The notes under the pieces: model-generated | Database searches by the model: none | Told to the model about the DNA's origin: nothing | Seen by the model: only the letters and a program-made list of their open reading frames with translations | Source of the DNA: Cristatella mucedo | Taxonomy: Eukaryota > Bryozoa > Phylactolaemata > Cristatellidae | Length of the DNA stretch: 64,000 nucleotides | Assembly: GCA_009760855.2 (NCBI GenBank) | Contig: WPIO01000019.1 | Coordinates: forward strand, 496,001 to 560,000 | Direction of reading: 5' to 3' | Translations under genes and position numbers: made by a program | Part shown: piece after piece, positions 49,201-58,244 of the stretch | Layout of the letters: the number at the start of each line of letters is the position of its first letter | How positions within the stretch are numbered: position 1 is the stretch's first letter

Positions 49201-52200
49201 ATGGCTAGCTGTAGAAGCAGTCTTCTGAATGAAGCTTTTAAAATTTAGGCAGCTGTCGATAACGACACCTAAATTTCGAGCACACGGTGATGGTCGCACA
49301 ACAACATCACCTATTAGAAGAGGCCTCCTAATCCAGCCACACGCTTAGGGTGTCCTATGAGCAGCAGTTCGGTTTTATCGTCATATATTTTAAAGATGGC
49401 GATCCAAATCTATCCCGTGTGATCTAGGGTGCATCCAATGGGCCAATTCTTGGTAATGGTCTGATTTATCTTGTTTATAATTCGATCATCTTTAATGAAA
49501 TTAATTGATGTGATTTAGTTTGTGCAAAAGTTGTTGGTTTGACTCATGCATATGCTGAATCCGTGTATTTCGTCCATCGATGACATCGTTGAACCTAGCG
49601 ATGTACAGTGTGAATCAATGATATAGCTTTACATATTGACTAAATGGAGGGGCTGGCATTAGGCTGCCCAATAGTTGCTGCATGATTGCTGGGTTTGGTT
49701 TCCTTTTTTATGTTCATGGTCTGTAACATTTTAAAGCATCTTAAAAGTACTCACCTCTCGAATAGGGTTACACATTGTTAGTTTCACTGCATGAAACCAG
49801 TGCATGCCGGGATCACAATTACCCTATGGCCATCTTTATTTGTCCTTGTGGTGTTTTGGTCTTGCTTTAAAGACCTCGACTGTTAGAGTGCTTCCATTAT
49901 TTTCCCAAAACTATGCTCGTGTTGATCTTGGTCAGCTCTGCCATAACGGTTGATATTTGTGCATTTCGCGCGGAAAGTTTGCCTGAGCCCTTTTTTCTAC
50001 TGGGATTAGATGGCTGGGAGATAAAAGAAATGCACGTTTTAGATTTTGCTAGTAGACCATGAATTTTTTTTATTGATGTAGGTAATGTGGTAGACTTTGC
50101 TATATTTGATGCCAAGTTACTGCCTTTGCTGTGCTGTAAATGGCTAGTAGGAAGGCATTATGATTTCATTTCTGTCATTCTTACTATTAATCATTCACAT
50201 ATATTGTTATGTCACTTTACTGATAAGTATTTGCATATACTATGTGTATCATCAAATGACCGGCATTCATCGTTAGCTGTTTCTTCTTGTGCAGGTGCAA
50301 ATACGGCCATGGAATCTCAGTGATTCGGACTATGTCATGGATGGTTCACAGCCCCTAGATCCACGCAAGACAATTTTTGTTGGAGGAGTGCCAAGACCTC
50401 TGCGTGCAAGTAAATACACCTGGTTGCTTGAAATGCTGGCTGCTGCAGGTGGCTGTATACTAAATCAGCTGTGCTGTATTTCATGCAAGGAGGCTCCCCA
50501 CTTGCTGGTGGTGACTTATGTTTCACACTGCTAGCCCCTGCAGTTTGCTCGATGTTAGTATTAAACTCTAGTTTCGGTGCATTCCTGATTGTTTGCCTGT
50601 CAAGTATCTTTGTATAGCTGTCGACAACACATTCCCTTGCAAAATTTGGTCATATTTTAGTGGAGTTAGCTCTTATTATGGATCGGCTGTACGGCTGTGT
50701 CTGCTATGCTGGGATTGACACAGACCCGGAGCTGAAGTACCCGAAGGGAGCCGGCCGTGTAGCATTCTCGAATCAGCAGAGTTACATAGCAGCGATCAGT
50801 GCACGATTTGTTCAGCTTCAGCATGGAGAAATTGACAAAAGAGTAAGTTCGAAATTGTTGACGGCACAAGTTCTAGGTCTTTCTAAAATATTAGTTAACT
50901 CACGGTATGTTATTCTCATTGTAGAAAAGAGTCACTGCCTTCGTGTTATGCTTGGTATTTCTCCCACTTGATAGTATGGCATTTCTGTTGGGCTGTAAAA
51001 TATGCCGTTGTCGTGTTATGCTTGGTATTTCTCCCACTTGATAGTACGGCATTTCTGTTGGGCTGTAAAATATGCCGTTGTTTTCAGCCCGTTATGTTCC
51101 CACTTTGAGAGGTATTAGTCAGTTCTATGCCTTTATGGCCTAGTAATATGCGATCAAAGGCATTTATGGGAGTTCAAACCCTGCCGGGCTCAGCCGTGTC
51201 GAGAAGTAAACGAGCAGAAATCTCTCTTGTAGACTTGCAGCTCGTTAGTGTCAATGACTTGCAGTATCTACTGCTCATTAGGGTTAGAGACAGCTGAGTG
51301 CCTATTAACTGTTGCTGACCTTTCGATATGTGGAATCCCAGCCTTGCTCGTGCCAAATGTTTTGACATTGGGTATCTATTAGTTAATTTTTGACCATGTG
51401 GGTGCATTCCTAAGTGACTTTAGTAGTGGCAGGAATTTACAACTGTCCTATGATTTAACCCCATGCCCATAGGCCTGTACACTTACATACACAAGGGGCC
51501 ACATCCACACATGCATTAACAGGCGCACAGTTATTTAGGTAATCCTGTGTGTGTGTGTGTGCGCTCGTGCATACATACATACATACATACATGCATACAT
51601 GCATACACACATATATATGTATGTATGTATATACAAGTGTCTACTAATTAAAGCAAGAAAGTCCGTCCTTCTGTCCGTCGGTCATGCAGCAAGATGGCAC
51701 ACTTCTGTCCGTCGGCAAGATGACACAACATTGTCTTCCGGGGCGATACTACTGTGACTTAGCGAAGCGGGTCCACAGGCAGTGAGCTTTCGTGAAAATA
51801 TATAACACTAAATTGTATCCATATGTTGGTGTACCTCTATCACAAGTTTCTTACCACTGCCGATGCAGTAGCACCTGGAAGGTTGTAGTGGCTTCTCCAG
51901 TATTATCAACGTCAGCAAGCAACGCCAAGTATGACTTCCCAATGTAAACCGTGCATACATTTAATTATATGATCCATATTACCACAGTTCATCAAATAAT
52001 ATATTATCCCTCAACATTAGATTTATCATGATATCTTCAATGGAACACATGATGCACACACGGGTTGAGCAGAAACATCCCAAAAGCTTGTATGCCACCT
52101 CCAATTTGTATCGTTTGCTGAGAATAGTCGGGTGCTACATTTACAGCTAACCGTTCCAGGGAAACGGCTCTGCTCTGCAATGTTCTTCTCTATCCTCATA

Positions 52201-52839
52201 AGTGCATTTCTTTCCATCTGGCAGGCTATTGCTCCTCTTGTCTAGGTCCCGTTATATCTCTATAGTCTTATAACTAGGGCTGTCTAGTTTTCGAGTGTCT
52301 CAAAGCCAAAGCTTTAGCAAAGTCTAAGGAATACTTCCTGTGTTAACTCCTTACGAGTTATTGTTTATATAACGTTCCCAGTCATATGCCAAGCACCAAA
52401 GCATCATATTGCATTTCTAACGTTTTCCTTTTTTTCAAGGACCACTAAACAAACGTGATTTCTATTGCATGTTCAACTGTTCAACCTTATTTGTGATGCA
52501 AGTTGTGCAGCATGCTGACATCCACGCCCTCTTCTTTGCCAAGGCTTTGCATCTACTGCTGGAATGTATGTATTGTGTCCCAAATTGTGTGGTTCTGTTA
52601 TCTCATTATAGGTGGAAGTGAAGCCATACGTATTGGATGATCAGATGTGTGACGAATGCCAAGGAATGAGATGTGGTGGCAAATTTGCTCCTTTCTTTTG
52701 TGCCAATATAACCTGTCTCCAGTATTATTGTGAATACTGCTGGAGCCAGATTCATTCAAGACCTGGCAGAGAATATCACAAACCTCTAGTGAAAGAAGGA
52801 GCAGACAGACCAAGAGCTGTACCATTCAGATGGTGTTGA
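35618..52839 (+). CDS. CPEB: Cytoplasmic polyadenylation element-binding protein, CPEB2/3/4 (Orb2) class, eight coding exons
   Basis: Join: 35618–36598, 36807–36918, 37393–37581, 44281–44370, 47428–47546, 50295–50409, 50661–50842, 52612–52839. The sum is 671 codons plus stop, and every junction keeps frame with GT–AG introns. The protein binds U-rich CPE motifs in mRNA 3' UTRs and controls poly(A) length and translation in the cytoplasm (family knowledge). Residues 1–365 are low-complexity (Gly, Gln, Ser, Pro), with RRAITAQHNF and LQLQQQQ. RRM1 is about 414–497 (KVFVGGLPP; KGYCFLLF). RRM2 is about 522–596 (TIFVGGVP; KGAGRVAF). The ZZ-type zinc domain is about 607–655, with Cys 609, 612, 617, 626, 631, 636, 639 and His 644, 652. 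CPEB2/3/4 class, not CPEB1, follows from the near-identity of the RRM/ZZ blocks with vertebrate CPEB3 and fly Orb2. ATG 35618 is the first Met after an in-frame TGA 12 nt upstream. Confidence 0.93.
36807..36918 (+). CDS. CPEB: CPEB exon 2 (codons 328–365 part)
   Basis: The acceptor TTTCAG|GACCCC and donor AAAAA|GTAGGC give a 112-nt exon ending in phase 1. It encodes a segment with LQSQLLDIMRQNQMD, matching the short conserved helix-like stretch (ENSLIDIMRAE in vertebrate CPEB3, from memory) before the RRMs. The donor is weaker than the others, but the split codon A|TG joins exon 3 in frame. Confidence 0.8.
37393..37581 (+). CDS. CPEB: CPEB exon 3 (to residue 427, start of RRM1)
   Basis: The acceptor GCTGCAG|TG completes the Met codon, and the donor GAAG|GTCAGT leaves phase 1. 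It encodes the pre-RRM segment (QYYVPGDEHSLLGDEL, GLPFMSPMYGM) and RRM1 RNP2, ERYSRKVFVGGLPPDIDE, which is diagnostic of the CPEB2/3/4 class. The CAG|TAT acceptor 11 nt downstream is an alternative but would break the frame. Confidence 0.9.
38105..39290 (+). mobile_element. LINE-1f copy J, sense-oriented in CPEB intron 3
   Basis: It starts inside the AAFDAIDH region (GCCACTATTGATCGATC near 38107) and contains GGGTTACCCGAGGGCTCAGT (GVPQGS block) and FHFYADNAQLYL, where the second catalytic Asp codon reads Asn. It continues to the C-terminal block and 3' UTR near 39240. Several frameshifts are present, and the hairpin and tail are not clear. Confidence 0.85.
39475..39646 (-). mobile_element. 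SINE-B copy 2
   Basis: On the minus strand the head reads GCACACTAGGTAAGGTGG (A box) and GTGGGTTCGAATCC (B box, canonical). GATCCTTTGTCGC, GCAAGCGGTGGTGAT, CCGTAAAGGCTCTTC and AGGCTGTTTAATCAGCTAG follow, then a T run. The tRNA-like head is not a functional tRNA gene, as no acceptor stem closes. Confidence 0.85.
41711..41832. repeat. (CTC)n trinucleotide microsatellite
   Basis: Almost pure CTC/CCT repeats with a few T interruptions lie within CPEB intron 3. Polyproline, polyleucine and polyglycine frames across it are artefacts. Confidence 0.98.
42090..42365 (-). mobile_element. LINE-2f 3'-end copy
   Basis: It aligns with 48475–48740 in the same orientation: CTCCATCTGTAACTCCACAA, GTGGGTGTTACACAGGAGAG, GCCTGAGCGGCTTTCGGTAC, CAACAAAGAGAAAGTGGGAA and GGATGAGCCATAGTCGGCAG. 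Only the 3' non-coding part is present. Confidence 0.85.
42420..42488. repeat. (TG)n microsatellite
   Basis: A pure TG repeat in CPEB intron 3, next to LINE copy K. Confidence 0.98.
42530..42780 (-). mobile_element. LINE-1f copy K, short 3' end
   Basis: (AAT)n tail, hairpin and about 200 bp of 3' UTR in reverse, very similar to copy H. ATGCAT occurs on both sides (42529–42534 and 42776–42781) and may be the target duplication. It is one of the least diverged pieces in the window. Confidence 0.85.
44281..44370 (+). CDS. CPEB: CPEB exon 4 (RRM1)
   Basis: This 90-nt exon lies between TTTATTCACTCTGCAG and GTAAGT. It encodes EITSAFRRFGPLMVDWPHK and the approach to RNP1 (SKSYFPPK). Both boundaries are phase 1. 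It follows the largest intron (6.7 kb), which is loaded with repeats. Confidence 0.95.
44371..47427 (+). other. CPEB intron 4
   Basis: No exon or mobile element is recognised apart from a GA microsatellite at 46171–46222. The ORFs at 44860–45090 and 46577–46915 are without motif. Confidence 0.6.
46171..46222. repeat. (GA)n microsatellite
   Basis: A pure GA run in CPEB intron 4. Confidence 0.97.
47428..47546 (+). CDS. CPEB: CPEB exon 5 (end of RRM1)
   Basis: The acceptor is CTACTGCAG and the donor CCG|GTAAGT, 119 nt. It encodes YCFLLFQEELSVQSLIDACL and ends at MKDKP in phase 0. Compared with vertebrate CPEB3 it carries mostly conservative changes. Confidence 0.95.
47696..47716. repeat. (CA)n microsatellite
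   Basis: A short CA run in CPEB intron 5. Confidence 0.9.
48475..49440 (-). mobile_element. LINE-2f copy, RT C-terminal part and 3' end
   Basis: Minus strand in CPEB intron 5. The 5'-most part (about 49440–49250) reads DDKTELLLIGHPKR and, across frameshifts, a CARNLGVVIDS-like block. The frame 49159–48884 gives LTSSYVLPRLDYCNFLLAGL and PRLVCKSQRFDHVSPF, the typical L2/CR1 RT tail. About 400 bp of 3' UTR follows, ending at CTTTGTGGATTTCAGATGGAG near 48475. It is a separate family from LINE-1f: its 3' end is different and lacks the AAAGCGCC hairpin. Old and non-coding. Confidence 0.82.
50295..50409 (+). CDS. CPEB: CPEB exon 6 (linker and RRM2 start)
   Basis: The acceptor is TTGTGCAG and the donor GCAA|GTAAAT, 115 nt. 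It encodes VQIRPWNLSDSDYVMDGSQP and TIFVGGVPRPLRA (RRM2 RNP2). The split codon A|TG gives Met where fly and vertebrate proteins have Phe or Val. Confidence 0.95.
50661..50842 (+). CDS. CPEB: CPEB exon 7 (RRM2)
   Basis: The acceptor is CATATTTTAG and the donor AGA|GTAAGT, 182 nt. It encodes ELALIMDRLYGCVCYAGID, RNP1 KGAGRVAF and ISARFVQLQHGEIDKR. The GG of the usual LYGGVCYAG is GC (Gly-Cys) here. Confidence 0.95.
50843..52611 (+). other. CPEB intron 7
   Basis: Besides the 70-bp duplication, it contains short TG and (ATAC)n/(ATGT)n microsatellites at about 51546–51635. No exon is recognised in the remainder. Confidence 0.65.
50941..51080. repeat. Tandem duplication, 70 bp × 2
   Basis: 50941–51010 and 51011–51080 are identical except for one base (TAGTATGGC versus TAGTACGGC). 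It lies in CPEB intron 7, about 100 bp past the exon 7 donor. The near-identity implies a recent event or an assembly duplication. Confidence 0.97.
52612..52839 (+). CDS. CPEB: CPEB exon 8 (ZZ zinc domain and stop)
   Basis: The acceptor is TCTCATTATAG, and the exon runs to TGA at 52837–52839. It encodes 75 residues with the cross-braced CPEB zinc domain (CDEC, C, C, C, CEYC, H, H) and the conserved terminus ADRPRAVPFRWC, which is very close to fly Orb2. The zinc domain is thought to contact protein partners and support RNA binding (family knowledge). Confidence 0.95.
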   Translation: MEVKPYVLDDQMCDECQGMRCGGKFAPFFCANITCLQYYCEYCWSQIHSRPGREYHKPLVKEGADRPRAVPFRWC

Positions 52840-54252
52840 ACGGCATCACGCTATAGTCGTAGGCCCAGCTCTGCAAACCTTTGTATTAATTTTTGGAAAT
52901 TGCCACTGGCGATGTTACCTTTTCCATGTATTGAGTTTGCAGATCGTTAATTTCTATTTTTTATGTACATTTTACCTTGGCGTGACTGGTATTGTGCCGC
53001 GGTGCAGCAAGATGCAGTTAGTATGCTGTTAGTCATACAGTTCAATTGTAAGGAAGGTCTAGTCAGCAGCAGGATCAAGACAGTGCTGAGTACGATCTCA
53101 GCTAGGCAAAAAAGAAATAGGATCACTGGTGTCCTCGTCGGTGTGCGTCTTGGGTGTGTTAAGCTCATTCACTATGTATTCACATGCTATTTCCATATTT
53201 ATTGCCGTTGTTGCTGATTGCTTTTCTTGCACAGTAATTTGTAAAGCTTGAATATTTATATGCACAGCAATCAGCAGCCTTACATTTGTGCAATTTGCAT
53301 TGTTACAATTTTAACCCTACCCGTATGGTTTGTTTGCTCAATGTCTTTATTTAGTTGGTTGTCTCTATGGCATGACAAAAGTAGCCAAGAGCAGGCTTGC
53401 TACTACAGCTTGTATGGCAACACCACAAGCAGGATTGTAACTCTTCAGACTGTTGCCAAATTGATTTTGTACTATTGATTTGTGGCTGTTGTTACAAGTT
53501 CGTACTTTTTGGCTTTTTGTATTGTAGTTTGCCACTTCCACAGGTTTAAAAGTACATCTTTGGGTTTTCAGTGTTCAGTGGCTTTCAACCATGCTATTTT
53601 TTACATATTCTTGAACTGCGATTCACATCAGTTGTTTGTCAATCAAACAGTTTTGTACTGTAATTTTTTAAGTTTTGGTAATGTCTAAACCACAGTTGTA
53701 TATGTGTTAGTATGTTGCGTTTGCAGGCTTTCCAATTTGCTGTTCCACGGTTTAAATATTCCAAGTTTGTATTTTTCTGAAATTCGGGTTTTGCAGTTGT
53801 GAGCTGTTTGTAACCCCTGATAGATGGTGCATCTGACCGTCTTACCTGGTGCTATGGATTTTTATTTTCTAATCGTTTCACTTCCTTAGCATGCATCTAC
53901 GTTGACTCACCTGACTGTAGATGCCACTCCTGCATGGCAGAATGAAATATCCCAATGCTACGGTGGTGGTAATTTAGTTCATTTCGTGAAGGCTTAAGAA
54001 GCATTTGTGCACCTTCAGGTTGGCTAACAGCTTACAATGTGCTCGTTTGTCTGGAAAACTATGCCTGCAGTGATTACAATTTGGCACTTACCATTGAAGT
54101 ATAATCATGAAAGAGCTTTAGGCATAACATGCATTAGCCATGTTCTTATCAGATGCTTAGGGTCAGCAAATGTGGTACTGTTGCCCAATATGGCTGTGTG
54201 ACTCGAAAGCAAAGGCAGTGGATGTTCAGAAATTAGCCTCTATTGTAATAAA
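52840..54252 (+). other. Probable CPEB 3' UTR
   Basis: Follows the stop codon. It is T-rich, with two canonical CPE-like TTTTTAT motifs at 52958–52964 and 53859–53865. The first AATAAA I find is at 54247–54252. The UTR extent is inferred from that signal only. Confidence 0.45.
54247..54252 (+). terminator. Candidate polyadenylation signal AATAAA
   Basis: First AATAAA after the CPEB stop, 1.4 kb downstream. Such hexamers are common by chance in AT-rich DNA, so this is a candidate only. Confidence 0.35.
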
Positions 54253-55017
54253 TGCATTCAGCACCATATCTTATTCCTTGCATCAAAGCTTCACATGGGA
54301 ATAGGCATGGCCTTCAGTTCATTGAAACATTCGTTGTATGCATCTTCATAGTCAGGATGAGTCTTCACCATGACCAAGCATGTAGCTCTTTTAGAGCCAC
54401 ATGCGGCTCCCAGGTCCTACAATACCAGCCAGCATATCCTTAAGCAAGAGCCAGATCTGCCAGCAGCACATTTAATAGCCATTGTATAGCAACGGTAGCT
54501 CAAATTACCTCTTTTGATGGGGTGTAGCAGTAGGGTATATTCCCTTCTTCACATATAACGGGAATGTGGCTTGCAACATCCAGAGGACTTATGTCACCCG
54601 CAATAATAACAAGTCTGCAAAATTAATTTTAGAGCACTCATTGGCAGCAGCAGAATTCAAGCTCTGTACCACTGATAAAACAGCCAAAACAAAGACTAAA
54701 ATTCCATTATTTCAGCACTACGTTTAGTTTTGCGTGTGTGAGTACATACACACTTGTGACAACACGTTCGGTAGCAACTCATAATAGCAGATTTTCGATC
54801 GATTTTTCACTCAACTAAAATCGAGGATACATATCAACGTGAAGATGGCAACATCGATCGCTCCTTGAGTTAAAGCCCATATGAACAGGCAATGCAAAGC
54901 TTCCAACAACAAAACGAGAAAATCTGGTTATTTTGCCCTAAATCCGAACCAAACCCCTGGTTTACAGACTACAAGGGTAGCAGGCAACATTTGTGATTAC
55001 TGGCTTCTAGATGCAAA
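54253..55017. other. Anonymous intergenic sequence
   Basis: No gene recognised. GAGCCACATGCGGCTC near 54395 resembles the hAT subterminal word at 8817 but stands alone. Confidence 0.4.
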
Positions 55018-55122
55018 TAATTTTTATATAGCACCCTATGAGGTCTAAATTTATATTCAGGGGCTCCATATATGCTAAGGGGCTCGAGCTCACGACCTAC
55101 ATACCGATGGACTAGATTATGG
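55018..55122 (-). mobile_element. SINE-A fragment, diverged
   Basis: TTTTTATATAGCACCCTATG, TATTCAGGGGCTCCATATATGC and GGGGCTCGAGCTCACGACCT correspond to tail, body and B box in reverse. The A-box end is degraded. Confidence 0.65.
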
Positions 55123-55844
55123 AAAACCAGTGAGGGACAATCCTGTGTGCTGGCTTGGTCGTGAGAACGATGTTTGCGGGATACCAGAAGGCGTGCTTCA
55201 AGTGACCGTGTCCTAAACATTAGTGCATTTCGGATGCTGAACATATAACAATGTTGGCTAAATCGAGGATACAAATCCCAAGGCGAAGGATACAAAATGC
55301 ATTGCCTGTTGTCACATTGGTCGTAGTTTAAAAAGTAGTTTCTCAGCTATGTGTCTGTTTTATGGGCATGATTGACTTCAAGGTTTTTTAAAGTATCAAG
55401 GACACGGCACCCTAACAGCACCGACAGAAGTGTGCAAAGCTAACAACCCGACCCCGACAAATTCATGCACGATACAAGTGCCCAACTATATTTTTTTGAA
55501 AAAATATGTTTCAGCTGACTTAACTGGCGTCTGTCTTTAAAATCAATTAATATAATATCAAGAATAAACGGAAGGTCGCACTGTATAAATGATGTGGAGC
55601 AATATTCCAGTTTTGCTAAGCATTAATAATGTAATTGCTGAAGTGAAAAAATATTTGAAATCCTATTAATTACAATTTTAACAAATTAAATTATAACTAA
55701 ATTAAATGCTAATCCATGCACAGCATCGAAATTAAATTTGATCATTTTGCTAGACCCATGAGCCATAAACTGTGATGGGTGGTGAGAAGACTTAATGAAG
55801 AGTGGATCGAAAGCTATTTATAATTAGTTTATGGTATGATGAGC
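55123..55844. other. Anonymous AT-rich sequence
   Basis: No feature recognised. The 55500–55740 part is strongly AT-rich. Confidence 0.4.
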
Positions 55845-56030
55845 ATGCAGCCACTAACCACACTGTGCATGCTGACCCTGTGCATGTCACCCCTGACTAT
55901 GTTATTCATGTTGTTTATCAAGCATGATATTATTCACCACCCAATCGCGTTTTCCTTTGCAGCAAATGTAAAGTGCCTAGAAAGAGATTCTCTGAGGGAG
56001 CTTTACCAAGTGCATTATTATTATTGTTAT
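55845..56030 (+). mobile_element. LINE-1f 3'-end copy L
   Basis: CAGCCACTAACCACACTGTG, GCATGCTGACCCTGTGCATG, GCAAATGTAAAGTGCC, GAGATTCTCTGAGGGAGC and an (ATT)n tail. A small deletion removes part of the hairpin loop. Confidence 0.88.
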
Positions 56031-56552
<522 letters not shown>

Positions 56553-56975
56553 GGAAGAGGGGGGAGGTTGCCAGAGGAGGCACACACAGGGAGAGAAAAA
56601 AGAAGAGGAGTCAAACCCTGCGTCACAGCCACAGATAAGTCAGCATGGCTGGATGTAATGGACTCAAAGCAAGTCGTTAGGATCAAGCCTGGTAAGCCTT
56701 GAAGGTGATGCCTCAGATATGGCAAAACAGACCTTTCAATTCAGTGCAAACTATGAAATGGATAAGTGATGGATCAGCAGCAACCCACACATTGAATGAT
56801 TCTCCACTACTTCTTGATGTCATAAGAACAGACTGCCTCATATGCTTTGTAATAATGATACTTATCATAAGGTAGACATACCAACTTCATTAAAGACGTC
56901 CAAAATGCTCAGTTAAGAAAGAGCACTCAAGAATACTAGCTGTGAGACTAAGGCAACATCATAGAGTTGAAAACT
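56553..56975. other. Anonymous intergenic sequence
   Basis: No supported feature. Confidence 0.4.
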
Positions 56976-57157
56976 GAGCCGTAATGGCTCACTAGGTAAG
57001 ATGGTTGCTTTTCACCTCGAGGCCCCGAGGTGGTGGGTTCGAATTCTGCAGTGGGCGATCCTTTATCGCCTCTGCAAGCGGTGGTGATACCGTAAAGACT
57101 CTTCTATCGCTATACAAAAAGAGGCTGTTAAATCAGCTGGCATTTTTTTTAAATAAA
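56976..57157 (+). mobile_element. SINE-B copy 3
   Basis: The head is GAGCCGTAATGGCTCACTAG then GTAAGATGG (A box), and GTGGGTTCGAATTCTGC (B box). GATCCTTTATCGCC, GCAAGCGGTGGTGATACCG, CGCTATACAAAAAGAGGCTG and TTAAATCAGCTGGC lead to a T run. About 180 bp, the best preserved of the three copies. Confidence 0.88.
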
Positions 57158-57399
57158 GCTGCATGATTGACCTGATTAAAAAATGGCTGGCACATACATT
57201 TACAGTGGAAAACAATCTTGGCAGTACTGCCACAAATGCCGTGGGCCTGTAAATTAATGTAATAATATGGTGTTCCACATTGCAAGCATTCCAAAGTCAT
57301 GGGCAGCAAAAGAAAATATTTATCGACAGCCCACAAAAAACACATGTTTTTGGTGTTTACAGTAACCCAGGTTCATTACTATTCTTTTATTAGCTGCCT

Positions 57400-57612
57400 T
57401 GTCTAGCGAGGCATACAGGCCACTATCTTCTTCTGAGCCGTCTCTTCTGCTGCAGCACATTCCAGAGCCTGAATTTTACCAAAAAATAGTCGATTACTGG
57501 TGTAGGCCAGACATCCTGCCTCAGCTAGTCGATATTGCTGCACAATCGTTCTATGGGGCTTTAATCAGTCGACTGACTGGGCCACTGCAATCAGCACCAC
57601 ACAAGGATTCGT
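57400..57612 (-). pseudogene. Tc1/mariner transposase fragment (minus copy)
   Basis: On the minus strand a WPSQSTD…SPIERL-like stretch near 57590–57530 and the following LRQDVWP parallel the plus-strand copy at 57690–57905. It is the same gene segment in inverted orientation, interrupted by stops. Confidence 0.65.
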
Positions 57613-57689
57613 AAAAAAAAAAGAACTTACACCGAATTATTGTAGATCATCAAGATAAATACAATGCTCAAAATACCCTGCTTAGAGAT

Positions 57690-57905
57690 CATTACATTTG
57701 GCAGCAAGATACGACCCAAAGTATACTGCAAGGCCAGCGTAACACTCGTACTAAGATTACTTGTTTGGGGCTGATACAGAGGCCCAGCCAGTCGCCTGAT
57801 TGGGACCCCATAGAACGGCTATGGAAGGATATCGACAGGTGGCTGAGGCAGGATGTTTTGCCCGTATACCAGTAGCCAATCTTTTTCCTATAACTCTGGC
57901 TCTGT
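57690..57905 (+). pseudogene. Tc1/mariner transposase C-terminal fragment
   Basis: The frame around 57765–57872 reads PSQSPDWDPIERLWKDIDRW then LRQDVLPVYQ. The SPD-x-x-PIE block carries the third catalytic acidic residue of Tc1-like DDE transposases. Upstream, WQQDTTQS resembles the QQDN…H second-catalytic region. Only about 70 codons are left. Together with 57400–57612 it forms an imperfect inverted repeat around about 57613–57690. Confidence 0.75.
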
Positions 57906-58244
57906 GATATGTGCTGCTGCAAACGAGACACAGCAGAAGCTTGTAGCCTCTAAGCCTGGTTAGACATGGGAAGTCATAAAGACTCGAGCTAGAACGATGT
58001 CAAACTGAACACATACATGCCAGCAGCATATGTGATTGTTTTGGAATTTCAATAAATATTTTCACATGCTGTACGTAGCTTAAATATGCCTGACATTGTA
58101 GAGAACCCCTTTTATTACTCGAACAGGTTTACAGCCACAGTAGCTTTGGTTATAAAACAAGAATTTTTTGAACGATCAGTGAATGTTACTATAATACGAA
58201 TACGATACATCGAAGAATATATACTATGAATAAGATACATCAAA

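Noticed and set aside
54378-54420. hAT-like word GAGCCACATGCGGCTC
   Set aside because: It resembles a hAT subterminal motif, but no CAGGGG-type end or partner end is near it.
57133-57345. Minus-strand ORF with paired cysteines (CLQC, CKCMC)
   Set aside because: It was considered as an NHP2 exon or a zinc ribbon, but the resemblance is too weak and no splice sites support it.
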